From Lepidostoma basale (Eukaryota; Arthropoda; Insecta; Trichoptera; Lepidostomatidae): a DNA stretch of 64,000 bases. The translations under genes and the position numbers were made by a program. The stretch's first letter is position 1, and the number at the start of each line of letters is the position of its first letter. Under the pieces are notes generated by a model. The model did no database searches. It was given only the letters and a program-made list of their open reading frames with translations, and was not told the origin of the DNA. Positions 44,468 through 54,949 of the stretch are shown here, piece by piece. The DNA lies in assembly GCA_022606425.2 (NCBI GenBank), contig JAHDVF020000577.1, forward strand, positions 682,001 through 746,000, written 5' to 3'.

Positions 44468-44955
44468 GCTAGGCTTGCATTTAATAAAAGGTCGAAAATA
44501 ATATAATCGAATAATATAGAAATAAAATTTAGAATACTCCTCATCAAGACCTATGTATGGAGTATCTTGATGTACGGCTGCTAGACATGGTGCCTATCCG
44601 AAAGAGATAAACGGAGACTTGAGGCTTTTGAAATGTGGTCCTATAGAAGACTATTAGGAATTTCCTGCAGAGACCACATCACAAATGAGGAAGTTCTCCA
44701 AAGAATCGAAAGAGGAAGGCACCTGTTCAAAACCTTGTCCAAAAGGCATGCAAGATGGATCGGCCATGTAATACGACAAGAAGGCCTCTTGCATGTCATA
44801 ATGGAGGGTATGACCGAGGGGACAAACTAGGGGCGCCCTCGCCGAGAGTACCTGGAGGACCTGTTCATCATATGCAGATTTCAAAAAAGCCGCACAAGAC
44901 AGGGAAGAATGAAAGAGAAGAATATAAGAAATTGCTGCAAACCAATCCAAGGTGA
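44468..44955 (+). mobile_element. RTE-C LINE 3' fragment, plus strand
   Basis: ARLAFNKRSKII, LRILLIKTYVWSILMYGC, RRLEAFEMWSYRRLLGISCR, DHITNEEVLQRIERGRHLFK, RHARWIGHVIRQEGLLHVIM, EGMTEGTN and a stop, then a shifted EYLEDL/DREE region to LLQTNPR. It shows the block deleted in the 22085-22955 copy (SYRRLLGISCRDH). Confidence 0.88.
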
Positions 44956-45423
44956 TACGATTTAGCAAAGATATTGCTCTTCCTACCGGCATAACCATTG
45001 GCAGGTTGTTTCTGCATCGTGGAAGATAAAACAATATATGGCCTCTTTGTCGAAGATACTTATCAGGGATGAACAGACCTACATCACTCAGGATTTCTGA
45101 GCTATCAGCCTATATCTGTCCACTCCTTTACGTAGGTCTCTTCCATGTATGTCGATCCCTGAGAAACACGCATCCATGTCGTACCGGCGCGGCGGTCTCT
45201 TTAATGTCGTCCCTCTATCGAAGTTGGGGATGTTCTGGGTTTCGGGTCGCAGTTCTAGGACACCAGCAAAAGAGGTCTTATCCATCTATCGTCAGAGCTT
45301 CAAGCGACTTGGCCAACCCAGCGCCATTTTAGAGCTGCCACTCTTCCGATGATACTCCTGTTCTGGCTCTTATAGTGGCGTTTCTCACTCTATTGCAATG
45401 CTGTTTCCCAACATTGCTCTTTC
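44956..45423. other. No gene recognised; GC-richer patch
   Basis: 45070-45340 is GC-richer and open in several frames on both strands (45069-45332, 45088-45285, 45149-45352). No motif is recognised. It could be a 5' piece of one of the LINEs. Confidence 0.3.
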
Positions 45424-45530
45424 ATGTTGAGCAAGCGAGAGAAATAGTCAAGAAAGAAAAGTGTGGCACTCCATTATTACTGCCTACCCTTTCGGAGAGA
45501 CGGCGTGATGGATAGTTACTATAGTTAGTT
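45424..45530 (+). mobile_element. RTE-A/N-RTE 3' end
   Basis: Short tail: aagcgagagaaatagtcaag, gtgtggcactccattatt, GGCGTGATGG, then TTAG-type units. EREIVKKEKCGT fits the RTE-A EAREICQER end. Confidence 0.75.
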
Positions 45531-46189
45531 AGATACATAAATAGAATATTTAACTATATGGTTTATTGGATTGGCTACTTATAAAACGTTTATTATACTC
45601 GTATTTACATTCAGGTGGAATTTTTTCTGCCTACAAACAACGAGCTATAAACTGATCGAGAAAGTAATCTCGCGGTATCAGCCAAGATGAGTATCGATAT
45701 TTCATCTTGGCATCGAAACCGCATCCCCCAGGGGTGGAAAAATGATGCACCCTCGTTACGGAGGGTGGAGATAAGGCAGGGGTGACAGGCTCCCATCCAG
45801 CTACATCCATTACTCAGGGTACAAATAGTACCAGTAATGGAGTGGAGGAACAGCGCCGGAGGAAGGGTATTGTGGGACCACTTAATGTCTTAGAACTGGT
45901 ACACAAAAAAAGTATTTCTAAGACACTAACATCAGTTATGTCGTTAATCTCTAGCACTTCTTAATGAATAAGACTTGGCTTTGATATGGTTACTTTTCCG
46001 CAAGCATTATTTCAGATATTTTCTATCCAACTCTATCCACCTTCTTAGACTAATCATTATTTAGAATTACATAGAAAACATATTAATAGTGTTTTCAGTG
46101 CTTATAGGTGAAAAATAGACTGATCCCTACAAATATTGTCATTTTTTAATTATTGTTCAAGAAGCACTCTTATTGTTATCAATATTTTT
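45531..46189. other. No gene recognised
   Basis: 45690-45900 is richer in GC, with a 60-codon frame (45782-45964: MTGSHPATSITQGTNSTSNG) and an opposing one (45611-45796). Neither is recognised. Simple element debris is possible. Confidence 0.3.
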
Positions 46190-46285
46190 AATGATAATTT
46201 AATGAAACTTCGAGTCTTTATTTCGACAGTGACCGGTTTCTCCAGGCTCGCTAACATCGACAGATTGGTAGTCAAAATTCAACTG
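46190..46285 (-). repeat. H5 repeat, single arm
   Basis: Minus strand: CTGTCGA, T, GTTAG-CGAGC-CTGGA, GAAAC, CG, GTC, ACTGTCG. It repeats the CTGTCGA form of the core seen at 26183-26559, so U in place of A6 is a family trait, not a one-off mutation. Confidence 0.65.
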
Positions 46286-46305
46286 AATCAGAAATATTCT
46301 TAGTA

Positions 46306-46915
46306 AATTGAAAATAACTTTGTTTAATCCACTAATTATTTAAAAACACGACATGTTTCGGAGGATTAAGTGTAAAAATAAAATAAAAACTAAACAAAGA
46401 AATACTAATATAAAAACTCATTTTAAATTCGATACAATAATTCATAAATTCATTAAAATTAACCTGGGCTATATAACTAAGTAATTTTTTTTTAACAGTA
46501 AGGACTAATAAATAATATTAAATAATACGAGATGATAATATAAAAAAAAACACAAATTTGAAAGGAAATTATTTATATAGAAATTAATAAATGTTTAATA
46601 TGCAAATTATTCATTTATTAATTTCTATTTAAATTATATTTTTTTCTGAATAATATTTTTTTTTATTATCATCATATATTATTATTATTTATTCGTTCTC
46701 ACTGTTAAAAAATATATTATTAGTACTTATAACAAATAACCCAGGTTAATTTTTAAATTTGAATTATTGTATCGATTTTTAAATGCGTTTTTATATTAGT
46801 CTTTCTTTGTTTAGTTTTTATTATATTTTTACACCTGAAGATTGAGGTATCCTCCGAAACATGTCGTGGTTTTTATAATAACTAGGGGATTATACAAAGT
46901 TATTTTCAAGGATTA
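46306..46915. repeat. H7 large foldback (about 600 bp)
   Basis: Long imperfect inverted repeat centred near 46610. Ends read aaaataactttg...aaacacgacatgtttcgga on the left and tccgaaacatgtcgtggt...caaagttattttcaa on the right. The AT-rich interior also folds (attaataaatgtttaatatg / aattattcatttattaattt). It is larger than the other foldbacks and has no coding. Confidence 0.75.
46830..46870 (+). ncRNA. H7 hammerhead-like motif
   Basis: CAC, CTGAAGA (46835-46841), TT, helix II GAGG-TAT-CCTC, C, GAAAC (46856-46860), AT, GTC, GTG. The core is complete with A at the variable position. Helix I is three pairs (CAC/GTG). Helix II carries a small internal loop at its base. The left arm has lost this segment. 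Confidence 0.6.
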
Positions 46916-46929
46916 ATTGTATCTCAATA

Positions 46930-47980
46930 GAGACGAAAATGTAAATTGTTTTTTGGAAACAGAATATAGTAGTCGAGGCGTTTACAGGACTTATGACCAG
47001 TCATTGGTTGGGTTAAGCGATCGCTTTATATTAACAACATTCCCCATTCCTTAGGATACAATTATGTAGATACAATTAATCCTTTAAAATGATTAACCCC
47101 CCATGGGTAAGAGCCAGTATTTGTCTACAAGTATTTGTATACATTCAAAAAAAAGTTATTTTCAATTTCCTAAGTATATTACCATGGAATTCCACAGTGT
47201 TAAAAGCTTAGCGTTCAATAATTTTGTACACCTTTATATCCATGATACAAAAACAGAAAAATTCTCGGTAGTAACTGTAAGGGGAGGTTCAAATTTGAAC
47301 CTGGTTTACAGCATCCAAAGGCCTCCCTTAGTACGGGACTGCACGTGAAGCAACAATTTCGCTATTCAGGGCATAGTGTTCATAATGACGCGATAATGAA
47401 ATTTCACGGTGCAAGGTGCACGGCGCCATCAAGTATCGTGGTTGTCTTCGAAATTGATGTAGATTTTCCGTAACACGCAAATTGATTCGGCTTCTTGAAT
47501 TTTCTCATTCAATTTGGGGTGGATTTTGGGGCGCTTGTTTTATACCGGGCAGCGATGCGATTACAAAGGCCCTTTATAATTTCATCGAGACTTGTCAATC
47601 CAGTAGGCCTATGATTGATGTTACGTACAGCAGGTTTCCAAAATACGCATTTTATTAAATGCCTATTGAATTGTATGACTTTTTTTTTCAAAGCTATTTA
47701 AAAATCAAATATATTTTCTGCTTATTGCTTACAAGATGGCACTAGTGTAGATAGAATTAAAAAATGTGAAGTGTTCCTCAACATAGTAGCATATATACAA
47801 TGTATATTATACATCTTTTAACAAATTTGTCAGACGTGGTGGTCGTAAGAAGGGTGGAATGGGGAATGTTGTATTACATAAAGCGATCGCTTAACCCAAC
47901 CAATGACAGGTCATAAGTCCTGTAAACCCCCTCGACCTCAATATTCTGTTTCCAAAATAAAAACAATTTACATTTTCATT
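46930..47980. mobile_element. Non-autonomous DNA element with long terminal inverted repeats
   Basis: About 120 bases at 46936-47055 are repeated inverted at 47857-47976 (aaaatgtaaattgtttt, gtttacaggacttatgacc, cattggttgggttaagcgat, aacattccccattcc). The 800-base interior has short frames without recognised motifs (47103-47348, 47509-47691). I could not find the exact ends or a target duplication, so the superfamily is open. Several differences between arms show it is not recent. Confidence 0.75.
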
Positions 47981-48109
47981 ATCTTCTTCATCTGTATTGC
48001 ATTCCGTGAATTTACATAACTCATAATATGACCAATGTATTTATAACAATTTTAATACATCGTTTTATTGATAAGGCATTATCATAATTAATACGTATGC
48101 TTTTTATAA

Positions 48110-48250
48110 AAATTACAATATTTTATGGGAATGATATGTTTCCCCTTGCTAAAAAATATCGAAAGTCTTGGCGAGGCGACATATATCGTTCCTATTAAAT
48201 ATAATAAAACTACTAGAAAACAGATGTTTTCATTCGTATTCGTGGTTTAA
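48110..48250. repeat. H3 repeat, decayed
   Basis: Left part attttatgggaatgatatgt, right part aaatataataaaactac and cagatgttttcattcgtatt. The core is scrambled (gctaaaaaatatcgaaag). Confidence 0.55.
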
Positions 48251-48280
48251 TGTGTAGTTCTAAATCTTCGTTCAAAAAAT

Positions 48281-48445
48281 AACAAATAAGGCATTTTCAA
48301 TAAGACTTTTTTTATGACTAAAACCAAGGATTTAAATCAATTTTACAATCTTATAACTTATAAATAACAAATAAGGCATTATCAATAAGAATTTTTTTCA
48401 GACTAAAACCAAGGATTTAAATCAATTTTACAATCTTCAATATGA
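48281..48445 (+). repeat. Local tandem duplication, 85 bp period
   Basis: aacaaataaggcatt...ttttacaatctt occurs at 48281 and again at 48366 with few differences. Confidence 0.8.
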
Positions 48446-48560
48446 GCAAAAAATACCTCATTATTATGAAGAAGGAATCTGGTATTGTCCAGGCTTGAAC
48501 CCAATTCCCCTGGATCAGGTGTTAATTATTCTATCACCTAGACCACCACCCGATTTGATC
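48446..48560 (-). mobile_element. S2 tRNA-derived SINE, best A box
   Basis: Minus strand: TGGTCTAGGTG (A box, fits TRGYNNARNNG), cacctgatccaggggaa, GGGTTCAAGCC (B-box-like), ggacaataccagattcc, tataatgagg-type end. This copy shows that S2 is a tRNA-headed SINE. Confidence 0.78.
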
Positions 48561-48651
48561 ATGCCTTCACAAGACAATTCCAATAAAATATAATGATTAT
48601 AGAAAAAAATTCGAATATACGTTTTCTATATCATTTTTTTTTTTTTAATTT

Positions 48652-48862
48652 TAGATAAACTTAAGGCGTTAACACTGTGGAATTCCATAATGACGAATTT
48701 TTATGAATTAAAACACTGTTTTTTTCTTTTTTGAGTTTATTTTTCTCGACGTGTTTCGAAGGCTTACACCTTCATCATTGGGAGAACGATGTTTATATCG
48801 TTCTCCCGATGATGTAGGTGTAAAGCCTTCAAGCCTTCTTGTAATTCATAAAAATTCGTAAA
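48652..48862. repeat. H2 foldback pair
   Basis: Outer end taaacttaaggcgttaacac, then cataatgacgaatttttatg, attaaaacactg, ttgagtttatttttctcgac. The left arm (minus) reads CCAATGA, T, GAAGG..CCTTC, GAAAC, AC, GTC, GAGAA. The right arm has CCGATGA and lacks GAAAC. The two cores are mutated but helix I (GTTCTC/GAGAA) is intact. Confidence 0.72.
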
Positions 48863-48944
48863 AAAAAATTTTCATATCTTAAAATTTATTTTTTGGTTTT
48901 ACATTATTACGTCTGCTTATATTGTTTAATTTAAAAGAAGATGC

Positions 48945-49277
48945 TACCTATTGAGAATCTATCTCAAAAACATTAAAACAAACAAAAACGCTAAATTGCT
49001 TACATTTGATATACATATGTATTTTCTAGCGTACGAGTTAGCAAACCGTAATCTACATTTCGGTATTATTGTATGTAAAAGTACTATGTTGTCCTAATAA
49101 ATTGAATGGATACCTATTGAGAATCTATCTCAAGAACATTAAAACTAACAAAAACGTTAAATTGCTTACATTTGATATACGTATGTATTTTCTAGCATAC
49201 GAGTTAGCAAAACCTTAATCTACATTTCGGTATTATTATATATAAAAGTACTGTGTTGTCCTAATAAATTGAATGGA
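48945..49277 (+). repeat. Tandem duplication, 166 bp x 2
   Basis: 48945-49110 and 49111-49277 share tacctattgagaatctatct, aacgctaaattgcttacatt-type, tattttctagc.tacgagtt, catttcggtattattat, gtcctaataaattgaatgga, with a handful of substitutions. The junction is exact. Confidence 0.9.
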
Positions 49278-49984
49278 TAAATATACACAACAAATCATAT
49301 TAACGCTTGCCTAATTTATCATTCTTTTTTCGTCTTTTCCAAGTATCGGAGTGTCCCCAAACTGGCGTGCTCGAGTCTTCAACGGAGCTGATACACTATC
49401 CATCACAGGCTGACAGTGACCGATGGAGGAGCTATGCAACCATTTGTAATAGCTAATGTAGGTACGTAAAAACACTGGATCTCATGTCGGCCTTGACTTT
49501 GATGGCGTCTTCCGTAGCCTGTTGAGATCTCTCTGAATTATTTCCATCAACATTGCATGCGATACGTACCGACTTGAGCACTGACTTGAGAATGAGTCTG
49601 ATATTATCTCGTGATTGTTTTGAATCGGGCGATGACGTAACATTGATTTATTTTTAAAGCTAAAAGTAACTACATGCTATGCGCGTGGATTATTGATTGA
49701 CAGGTGTGTTACTTATTGCGGGGAAGTAATTCACAATTACATACTCAATAATCCTTTTGTTTTCTATTAATTAATATTAAGTTACGTATGCACTATCTAT
49801 AAACTAGAATGTGAATTGCCTTCTTTTTTAATATTAACGTAAGGCGTTAACACAGTGAAATTTCGAATCAACCTTCTGTTTTTTCCAGTAATTAAAAATA
49901 ATTTTTCATGTGACGCACACACTTTGTATTCAAATATTTTGATATAAAGTTTTAAAAAAAAAAACACTTTTTATTTAATCACGG
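49278..49984. other. No gene seen; H2-type end late
   Basis: Unrecognised. 49838-49870 resembles the H2 outer end (aacgtaaggcgttaacacag) leading toward the H8 motif. Confidence 0.35.
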
Positions 49985-50045
49985 TATTGTTATGTAATTG
50001 CTCTGATGAAGCTTGGGTCCAAGCGTAACAATTTGGCATCAATTA
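49985..50045 (+). ncRNA. H8 hammerhead-like motif, GAAAC mutated
   Basis: CTGATGA (50003-50009), an extra A, helix II GCTTGG-GT-CCAAGC (six pairs), then GTAAC where GAAAC is expected. No clear GTC follows (aatttggc). It looks like a lost or diverged hammerhead of a family seen once here. Confidence 0.45.
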
Positions 50046-50224
50046 AAATAACCATAACGTGGTTAAAGATGAAGTGTTTAAATCAATATAAAATTATTTT
50101 TTCTCGATATATTTTTTTATGTTATCGTTTCCATATATATCTAGATAACATATATAAGTGTAAATAAATATGCTATCGCTGACTTTCAATGCTTTATTTA
50201 TAAAGACATTCCTCTACTTGATTA

Positions 50225-50310
50225 ATGAAGAAGAGAAATTCGTTCATTCGCTCATAGAAAGAGAGTTCCATTCTCTACCCCTACCCTTTCGAGGAAACGG
50301 CGTGATGGTT
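50225..50310 (+). mobile_element. RTE-A 3' end
   Basis: gagagttccattctctaccc, ctaccctttcgaggaaacgg, CGTGATGG. Only the last 80 bases remain. Confidence 0.65.
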
Positions 50311-50611
50311 TGTTTTTATTGTTGTTGTTGTTTATCTTCTTTCTCTTGCCGTTGTGGTGAAAGATTCAGCTTACTATATATATTTATCAATGATTTTAAA
50401 TTCTTTTTTTCCACTTTACATTATTTAAGAGTAAGTTAAGAGTACTATGATCACTCTCTATGACGATAAATGTTGTATTGATCATAGTCAAAAAAGAGAG
50501 CAAAGGATCTACTTCCAATAATTAATTTATTTTAAATCATACACATATAATAATATATACAGATATACGCATGCATACGTCGTTTGCAAAGTATACATAC
50601 CTAAAAAAAGT

Positions 50612-51040
50612 ACGTTTACTCTGTGGTCTGTTCTCCAGAGTGTTGCTCCTCCTGTGAGGTAGACTCTCAGCTGTCCTTCCATCTAAGAAGGTATTCCACG
50701 AGGATGAGTCCCATGAGGTTGATTATGCAGTACAATATAGGGGAGTCTGGTGGTGTCTTTGAACGTGCCCGTACCAGTCCCTTTTTCGCTGTTTGCTTCC
50801 TCTTATAATATCCTCCACCTAACATATCTCTCTTATTCTGGTGTTCTTCACGCGATCTCTCAGCGTCTTGCCTGCTATCGTCCTCAGTGTCTTCATCTCG
50901 GAATTCCTCAAAACTTGTTTGGTCCTTACTGTGTCTGCCCTTGGTTATTATTGGTCTTACGCATGCTTTATAGATTCTCTTCTTACTCTTAATGGCCATG
51001 TCTTTGTTTTTCCATATTGTGGATTTTAGAGCGCCAGAAT
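50612..51040 (-). mobile_element. RTE-D LINE fragment
   Basis: The minus strand has KSKKRIYKACVRPIIT, then in shifted frames TKQVLRNSEMKTLRTIAGKT, LRDRVKNTRIREIC, then a region toward VGYINHMGLILVEYLLRWKD. It is parallel to 60241-60640 but includes a slightly more 5' part. At least two frameshifts. Confidence 0.8.
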
Positions 51041-51861
51041 TTTTTATATGTATTCATAAATACAGTTACAAGTTAGTGTTATGAATTAGTTATGACTATT
51101 GTCATATAATTTTATAAATAAAATACTTTTTTTTCTTCATATTTTTAAAACAAGATTAAATTATAATATAGATCAAACAAATGGTTATAATAACAAATGC
51201 AAACTATTTAAATGTACAGTTTCTTAATATGAAAAGCAAATCTTTCAGACCAAATACGTGAACTATTTTACATTATATAAATATAGGAAGTACATATTAT
51301 TCCCCTTCGAGATTAGTTCGGATTTCCTCGTCTCCCGAGCGCCCGCGCCGACTGTCTAGAACAGATGTTGGTACATCAAGCAGCATCGAAGACAGTACCA
51401 TAATTCCAATCAGACTTGTAAGCTGTCGTGTAGACATGTCCATTGAACCATTGTCAGCGATACCGAGCCACGTCCGGGGACTAGAGAAGCGCCAACATTC
51501 CAGTTAAGTTCGCCAGCCATTGTCAAACGGTGCGAACTAAAAATTCCTCGCTCATTTAAACTCCGGCGAGGAATGTTTCTTTGTTATACGAGTTATTTAA
51601 AATGATTTCTAATGAACAGCTCTCTGCGTGAGATGCCTGCTGAAAAAATTATATTTTTCAAAGGTAATCAGTGGTAATCAGTGAAAAATCCACGAACACT
51701 CATAAACCTTAAACGGAAAGTGTTTGACTCCCCTATCCTACTAGTCTCTGAAAAGAGCCAATAAATTGAGATTTGTCCAAAGAGCTATGTAAAGAGCAAT
51801 ATTATAGCGGACAGGGTGATCAACACCACTATTATTGACAGAACAGGAGTGTCGGACATCA
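51041..51861. other. No gene recognised
   Basis: AT-rich until 51300, then a more balanced patch (51310-51560: cctcgtctcccgagcgcccg) without a clear frame. Confidence 0.35.
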
Positions 51862-51975
51862 TCGGAAGAGTAGCAGCAGTGACAGTGTAACAATCATACT
51901 GCCATTGCCGGGAAACGAACCCGGGACTTAGGGTTGGCAATCAAATCACTTACCACTCGGCCACGAGGGTCGTCC
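51862..51975 (-). mobile_element. S1 SINE head
   Basis: Minus strand: acgaccctcgtggccgagtg (A box), cgggttcgtttcccggc (B-box region, one base off), caatggcagtatgattgtta. It ends against the RTE-A fragment at 51976. Confidence 0.8.
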
Positions 51976-52398
51976 GAGAAAATCGTGGCATTATCAAATC
52001 AATCAAATATTGAATGTCGGCCACGAGAGTAACCGGAGAAACGACGTGCGTGCATTATACGATATATAAATGTTGAGGATCCGATAGAATAATGTCATGA
52101 AAAAACATTGTGAATATTTTTTTTTGTTTACGTATACAGGTCGCTTGAACCCAATTACAGTATACAATTTGTTTATTGATTCTCGTGACATGTGACAGGT
52201 AGCCAATCTATCGCCATTTTATTGTCACGAGAATACTACGCCAGACCAAAGACAGTGTGACAATCACACTGCCATCGCCGGGAATCGAACCCAGAACCTT
52301 CGGAATGGGAATCAGAGCTCTTACCACTCTGCCATGAAGGTCGTTATTTCTGCTTACCCCTTTGGAAGACGGCGTGATTGTTAGTCAGTTAGTTAGTT
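51976..52398 (+). mobile_element. RTE-A LINE fragment interrupted by an S1 SINE
   Basis: 51976-52112 reads RKSWHYQINQILNVGHESNR, RNDVRAL, CMLRIR-type CINVEDP region. The 3' end resumes at 52346-52398 (tttctgcttacccctttgga, GGCGTGATTG, TTAG units). An inverted S1 SINE at 52125-52345 separates them. Confidence 0.85.
52125..52345 (-). mobile_element. S1 SINE inside RTE-A
   Basis: Minus strand, nearly complete: acgaccttcatggcagagtg head, gggttcgattcccggcgatg (strong B box), ggtctggcgtagtattctcg, atggcgatagattggctacc, tgtcacgagaatcaataaac, and the alternative 3' end with tatactgtaattgggttcaa. No clear target duplication. Confidence 0.85.
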
Positions 52399-53156
52399 AT
52401 AATAATAATAATTGGAGATATAGTTATGATTTTACCTCGGGGGGCTCCATTCGGATTGGACCGTATCGATAGCGTGGAACAATGTCGGAGGACGGTGTAA
52501 CAATACCACCTGTGGATGACGGTGCACTTCGGAGGAACCATCGCACCGCGGAACTGGTCGCTCTGTATGACAGACTATGCCCAATCACGGCCGGCCCACA
52601 TGAGGCCGATGTTAATCTCCGGAATTAGTTACTGCTGTACTAAAACAATACGCCGAGTACCTACTCCTGATCGATCTCCGCAGCTCGGTACGTACTCAGC
52701 AGTGTGCGTCGTGTTTTTTTTCTCTATCGATTGTTCTAGAGGAGCGAAATAGTTAACGGTGTCGTAATTAAAACTACATTTCGTCACCTGAGAGTAAGAA
52801 GGTTCCAACCGACAAAAGTAAAAAGCTGAGAAAAATGAAGTCAAAGTTTTGTTGGTTTCGGGTGTGTATCTTGGAATAAAAGAGTTTTATTCCAATTTTC
52901 AGAGATTTTTTTACCGAGAAACGTGTAAATTTTGGCTGGCAACAGTTGGAATAATACAGTTCTAAGTGTAAATGAATCCTTCTTCACTGAATCGTGTGTT
53001 TTGAATGATCAGATGAAAATTGATTCTTTTCGTAACATCAAAACGACGATACTTGTACCTACATTGTACGTATAGATAAGGTTAGTAAGAACCCTTTTCA
53101 CGAAAAAAAGCCAAATGTGAAATTTTGTTAGTTGGAACCCTCTTACTCTCAGGTGA
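52399..53156. other. No gene recognised
   Basis: 52430-52740 is GC-richer (tcggaggacggtgtaacaat, cacggccggcccacatgagg) with an unassigned 78-codon frame (52516-52752). The rest is AT-rich. Confidence 0.35.
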
Positions 53157-53788
53157 CGATTTAATGGAGTGGAATTATTTTCAATATTCTTCTCCACCCT
53201 CCCATCCTTTGTAAACATACTTCCTAAATAAACAAATTCATCCACTTGTTCCAGATTTTCACCGTTTACACTAATGTTGCAGACTGTCGTGCTTCCGTGT
53301 TCTTGTGCCGACCCTTATGTATGGAAGTGAAGCATGGAACTGGCAAAAGAAGGATGAAAGTAGAATAAATGCAGTAGAAATGAGATCTCTAAGACGAATG
53401 TGTGTCAAATCTGTATATGATAGAGTGACAAATGCAAGTATAAGAAGTGAATGTGGTGCGAATGAAAGTGTTATGAACAAAATAAAGAAAGGGTCATTAA
53501 GATGGTTTGGACACATGGAAAGAATGAGTGAAGACAGAATGGTAAAGAAGGTATATGTAAACGGCGTGAACGGAGCTAGAAATAGAGGAAGGCCGAGGAA
53601 AACGTGGCACGATCAAATCAATCAAATATTGAACGTCGGTCAAGTGAGGAGTCGGAGAAATCGACGTGCGTGCATGACAAGATGTAGAGGAAGCGGGAGA
53701 AGTATGTCAGGATAGAACAGTGTGGCGTTCCATTTTTCTGCCGCCCCTCCGAGGAGACGGCGTGATGATTAGTTAGTTAGTTAGTTTT
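53157..53788 (+). mobile_element. RTE-A LINE with inverted 5' segment
   Basis: 53305-53788 (plus) is a well preserved RTE-A end: PTLMYGSEAWNWQKKDESRI, RRMCVKSVYDRVTNASIRSE, SLRWFGHMERMSEDRMVKKV, NRGRPRKTWHDQINQILNVG, RRNRRACMTRC, then a 7-base deletion (atgaatg) that shifts frame, then GGCGTGATG and TTAG units. 53157-53286 is the more 5' RT block on the opposite strand (SVNGENLEQVDEFVYLGSMF, TKDGRVEKNIEN). The head-to-head order fits an inverted 5' end made during insertion. Confidence 0.88.
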
Positions 53789-54431
53789 GGAATTATTTCG
53801 ATTACCTCGCGAGTGAGCCCCTTTACTTCAAAGACATTTCTCGAGTATTTTAGACACATGGCATTTATCAAACGTTTACTGAAACGCAGGGCAGAGAGGG
53901 CAAAAGAGGACGGCGATAAATTAGAATTTGTTTCATTAGTATGACTTAATATGATATGCAGAAGCGAGCGTGCAGACGGAGTTGTTATTATTAAAATAAT
54001 AACGAAGGAATATTTGCATTTGAGCCGGCGCCCTCCCCGGCGGACTCGGTAGGTACTAACTCCGTCGCGGCGTGTCGGGAATACGAATGCCCGTGTTTCG
54101 ATTTTCAAATTTAAAAAAATCATCGAACGTTTTTTGAAAACGGCTTGAAGGTGTCGTTTGGGGCGGAATGGTCTAATTTGGGTGAGCCTGATCTTGTTAA
54201 TGCAGTAATTTATATCGAGCTGCGCGTACAATGTAAAAAAAACTCCCTACGCTTTGCTCTAAGCTGTTACCTGCTTCTACGCCTACGAACTGTGCTTTTT
54301 ACTACAAAAATAATCAGTATTACAAATTTTAGGTTTGGGTTTGCTATCTAACAAAAAAGTTATCTGTATTGAGGATACAGTTATTTGAGATCAATACGTA
54401 TTTTATTTAATGAAGAAAGTACAAAAAACGA
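53789..54431. other. No gene recognised
   Basis: A 152-codon minus-strand frame (53773-54231) is the longest open frame in the window apart from LINE coding and 60080-60568, but it has no domain I can name and includes low-complexity Ser/Ile runs. A CpG-rich patch lies at 54020-54100. Confidence 0.35.
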
Positions 54432-54672
54432 CTTTCGTAACCGAGTGGTAAGTGCTCTGACTGCCACACCGACGGTTCCGGCTTCGATTCTCGGCGACGG
54501 CAGTGCGATTGTCATACTGTATTTTTATCTGGTGTAGAATTCACGTGACAGTAAAATGGCGATAGATTAGCTACCTAAGTCATGAGAATCAATAGATAGC
54601 TATACCCTGTACATCGATTTGGCTCGCGCTGTAATGATGTAAATAGCGATTCGACAAAATAATAATATTAAT
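54432..54672 (+). mobile_element. S1 tRNA-derived SINE, nearly full length
   Basis: acgactttcgtaaccgagtg head, ggcttcgattctcggcg B-box region (mutated), ctggtgtagaattcacgtga, atggcgatagattagctacc, atagatagctataccctg, catcgatttggctcgcg, gcgattcgacaaaataat tail. A small deletion removes part of atcacatgtc. Confidence 0.85.
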
Positions 54673-54680
54673 AAAATAAT

Positions 54681-54856
54681 ATGTTAACCATTTAAATGGA
54701 ACTAGAAATAGAGGAAGACCGACGAAAACGTGGCACGATCAAATAAATCAAATATTGAATGTCAGCTACGTAATGAGTCGGAGACTGTTCTTTCTACTTT
54801 CATACTGCTGTTGCCAGTTCCATGCTTTAATTCCATACATAAGGGTCGGTACAAAA
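54681..54856. mobile_element. Two RTE-A pieces facing each other
   Basis: 54681-54785 (plus): VNHLNGTRNRGRPTKTWHDQ, INQILNVSYVMSR. 54792-54856 (minus): PTLMYGIKAWNWQQQYESRK. The second may be the inverted 5' end of the plus-strand copy starting at 54950, as in 53157-53788. Confidence 0.8.
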
Positions 54857-54949
54857 ACAAAATTGTCCTACTTGCAGACAACGACCATGAACTACTAGTC
54901 CTGGTGTACAAAATGTATGAGGTATAAATGCGAAATGATCTGAATATTT

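Noticed and set aside
53773..54231. 152-codon minus-strand frame as a host gene
   Set aside because: It begins at an RTE-A tail and has no recognisable domain or codon pattern. It is left as unassigned.
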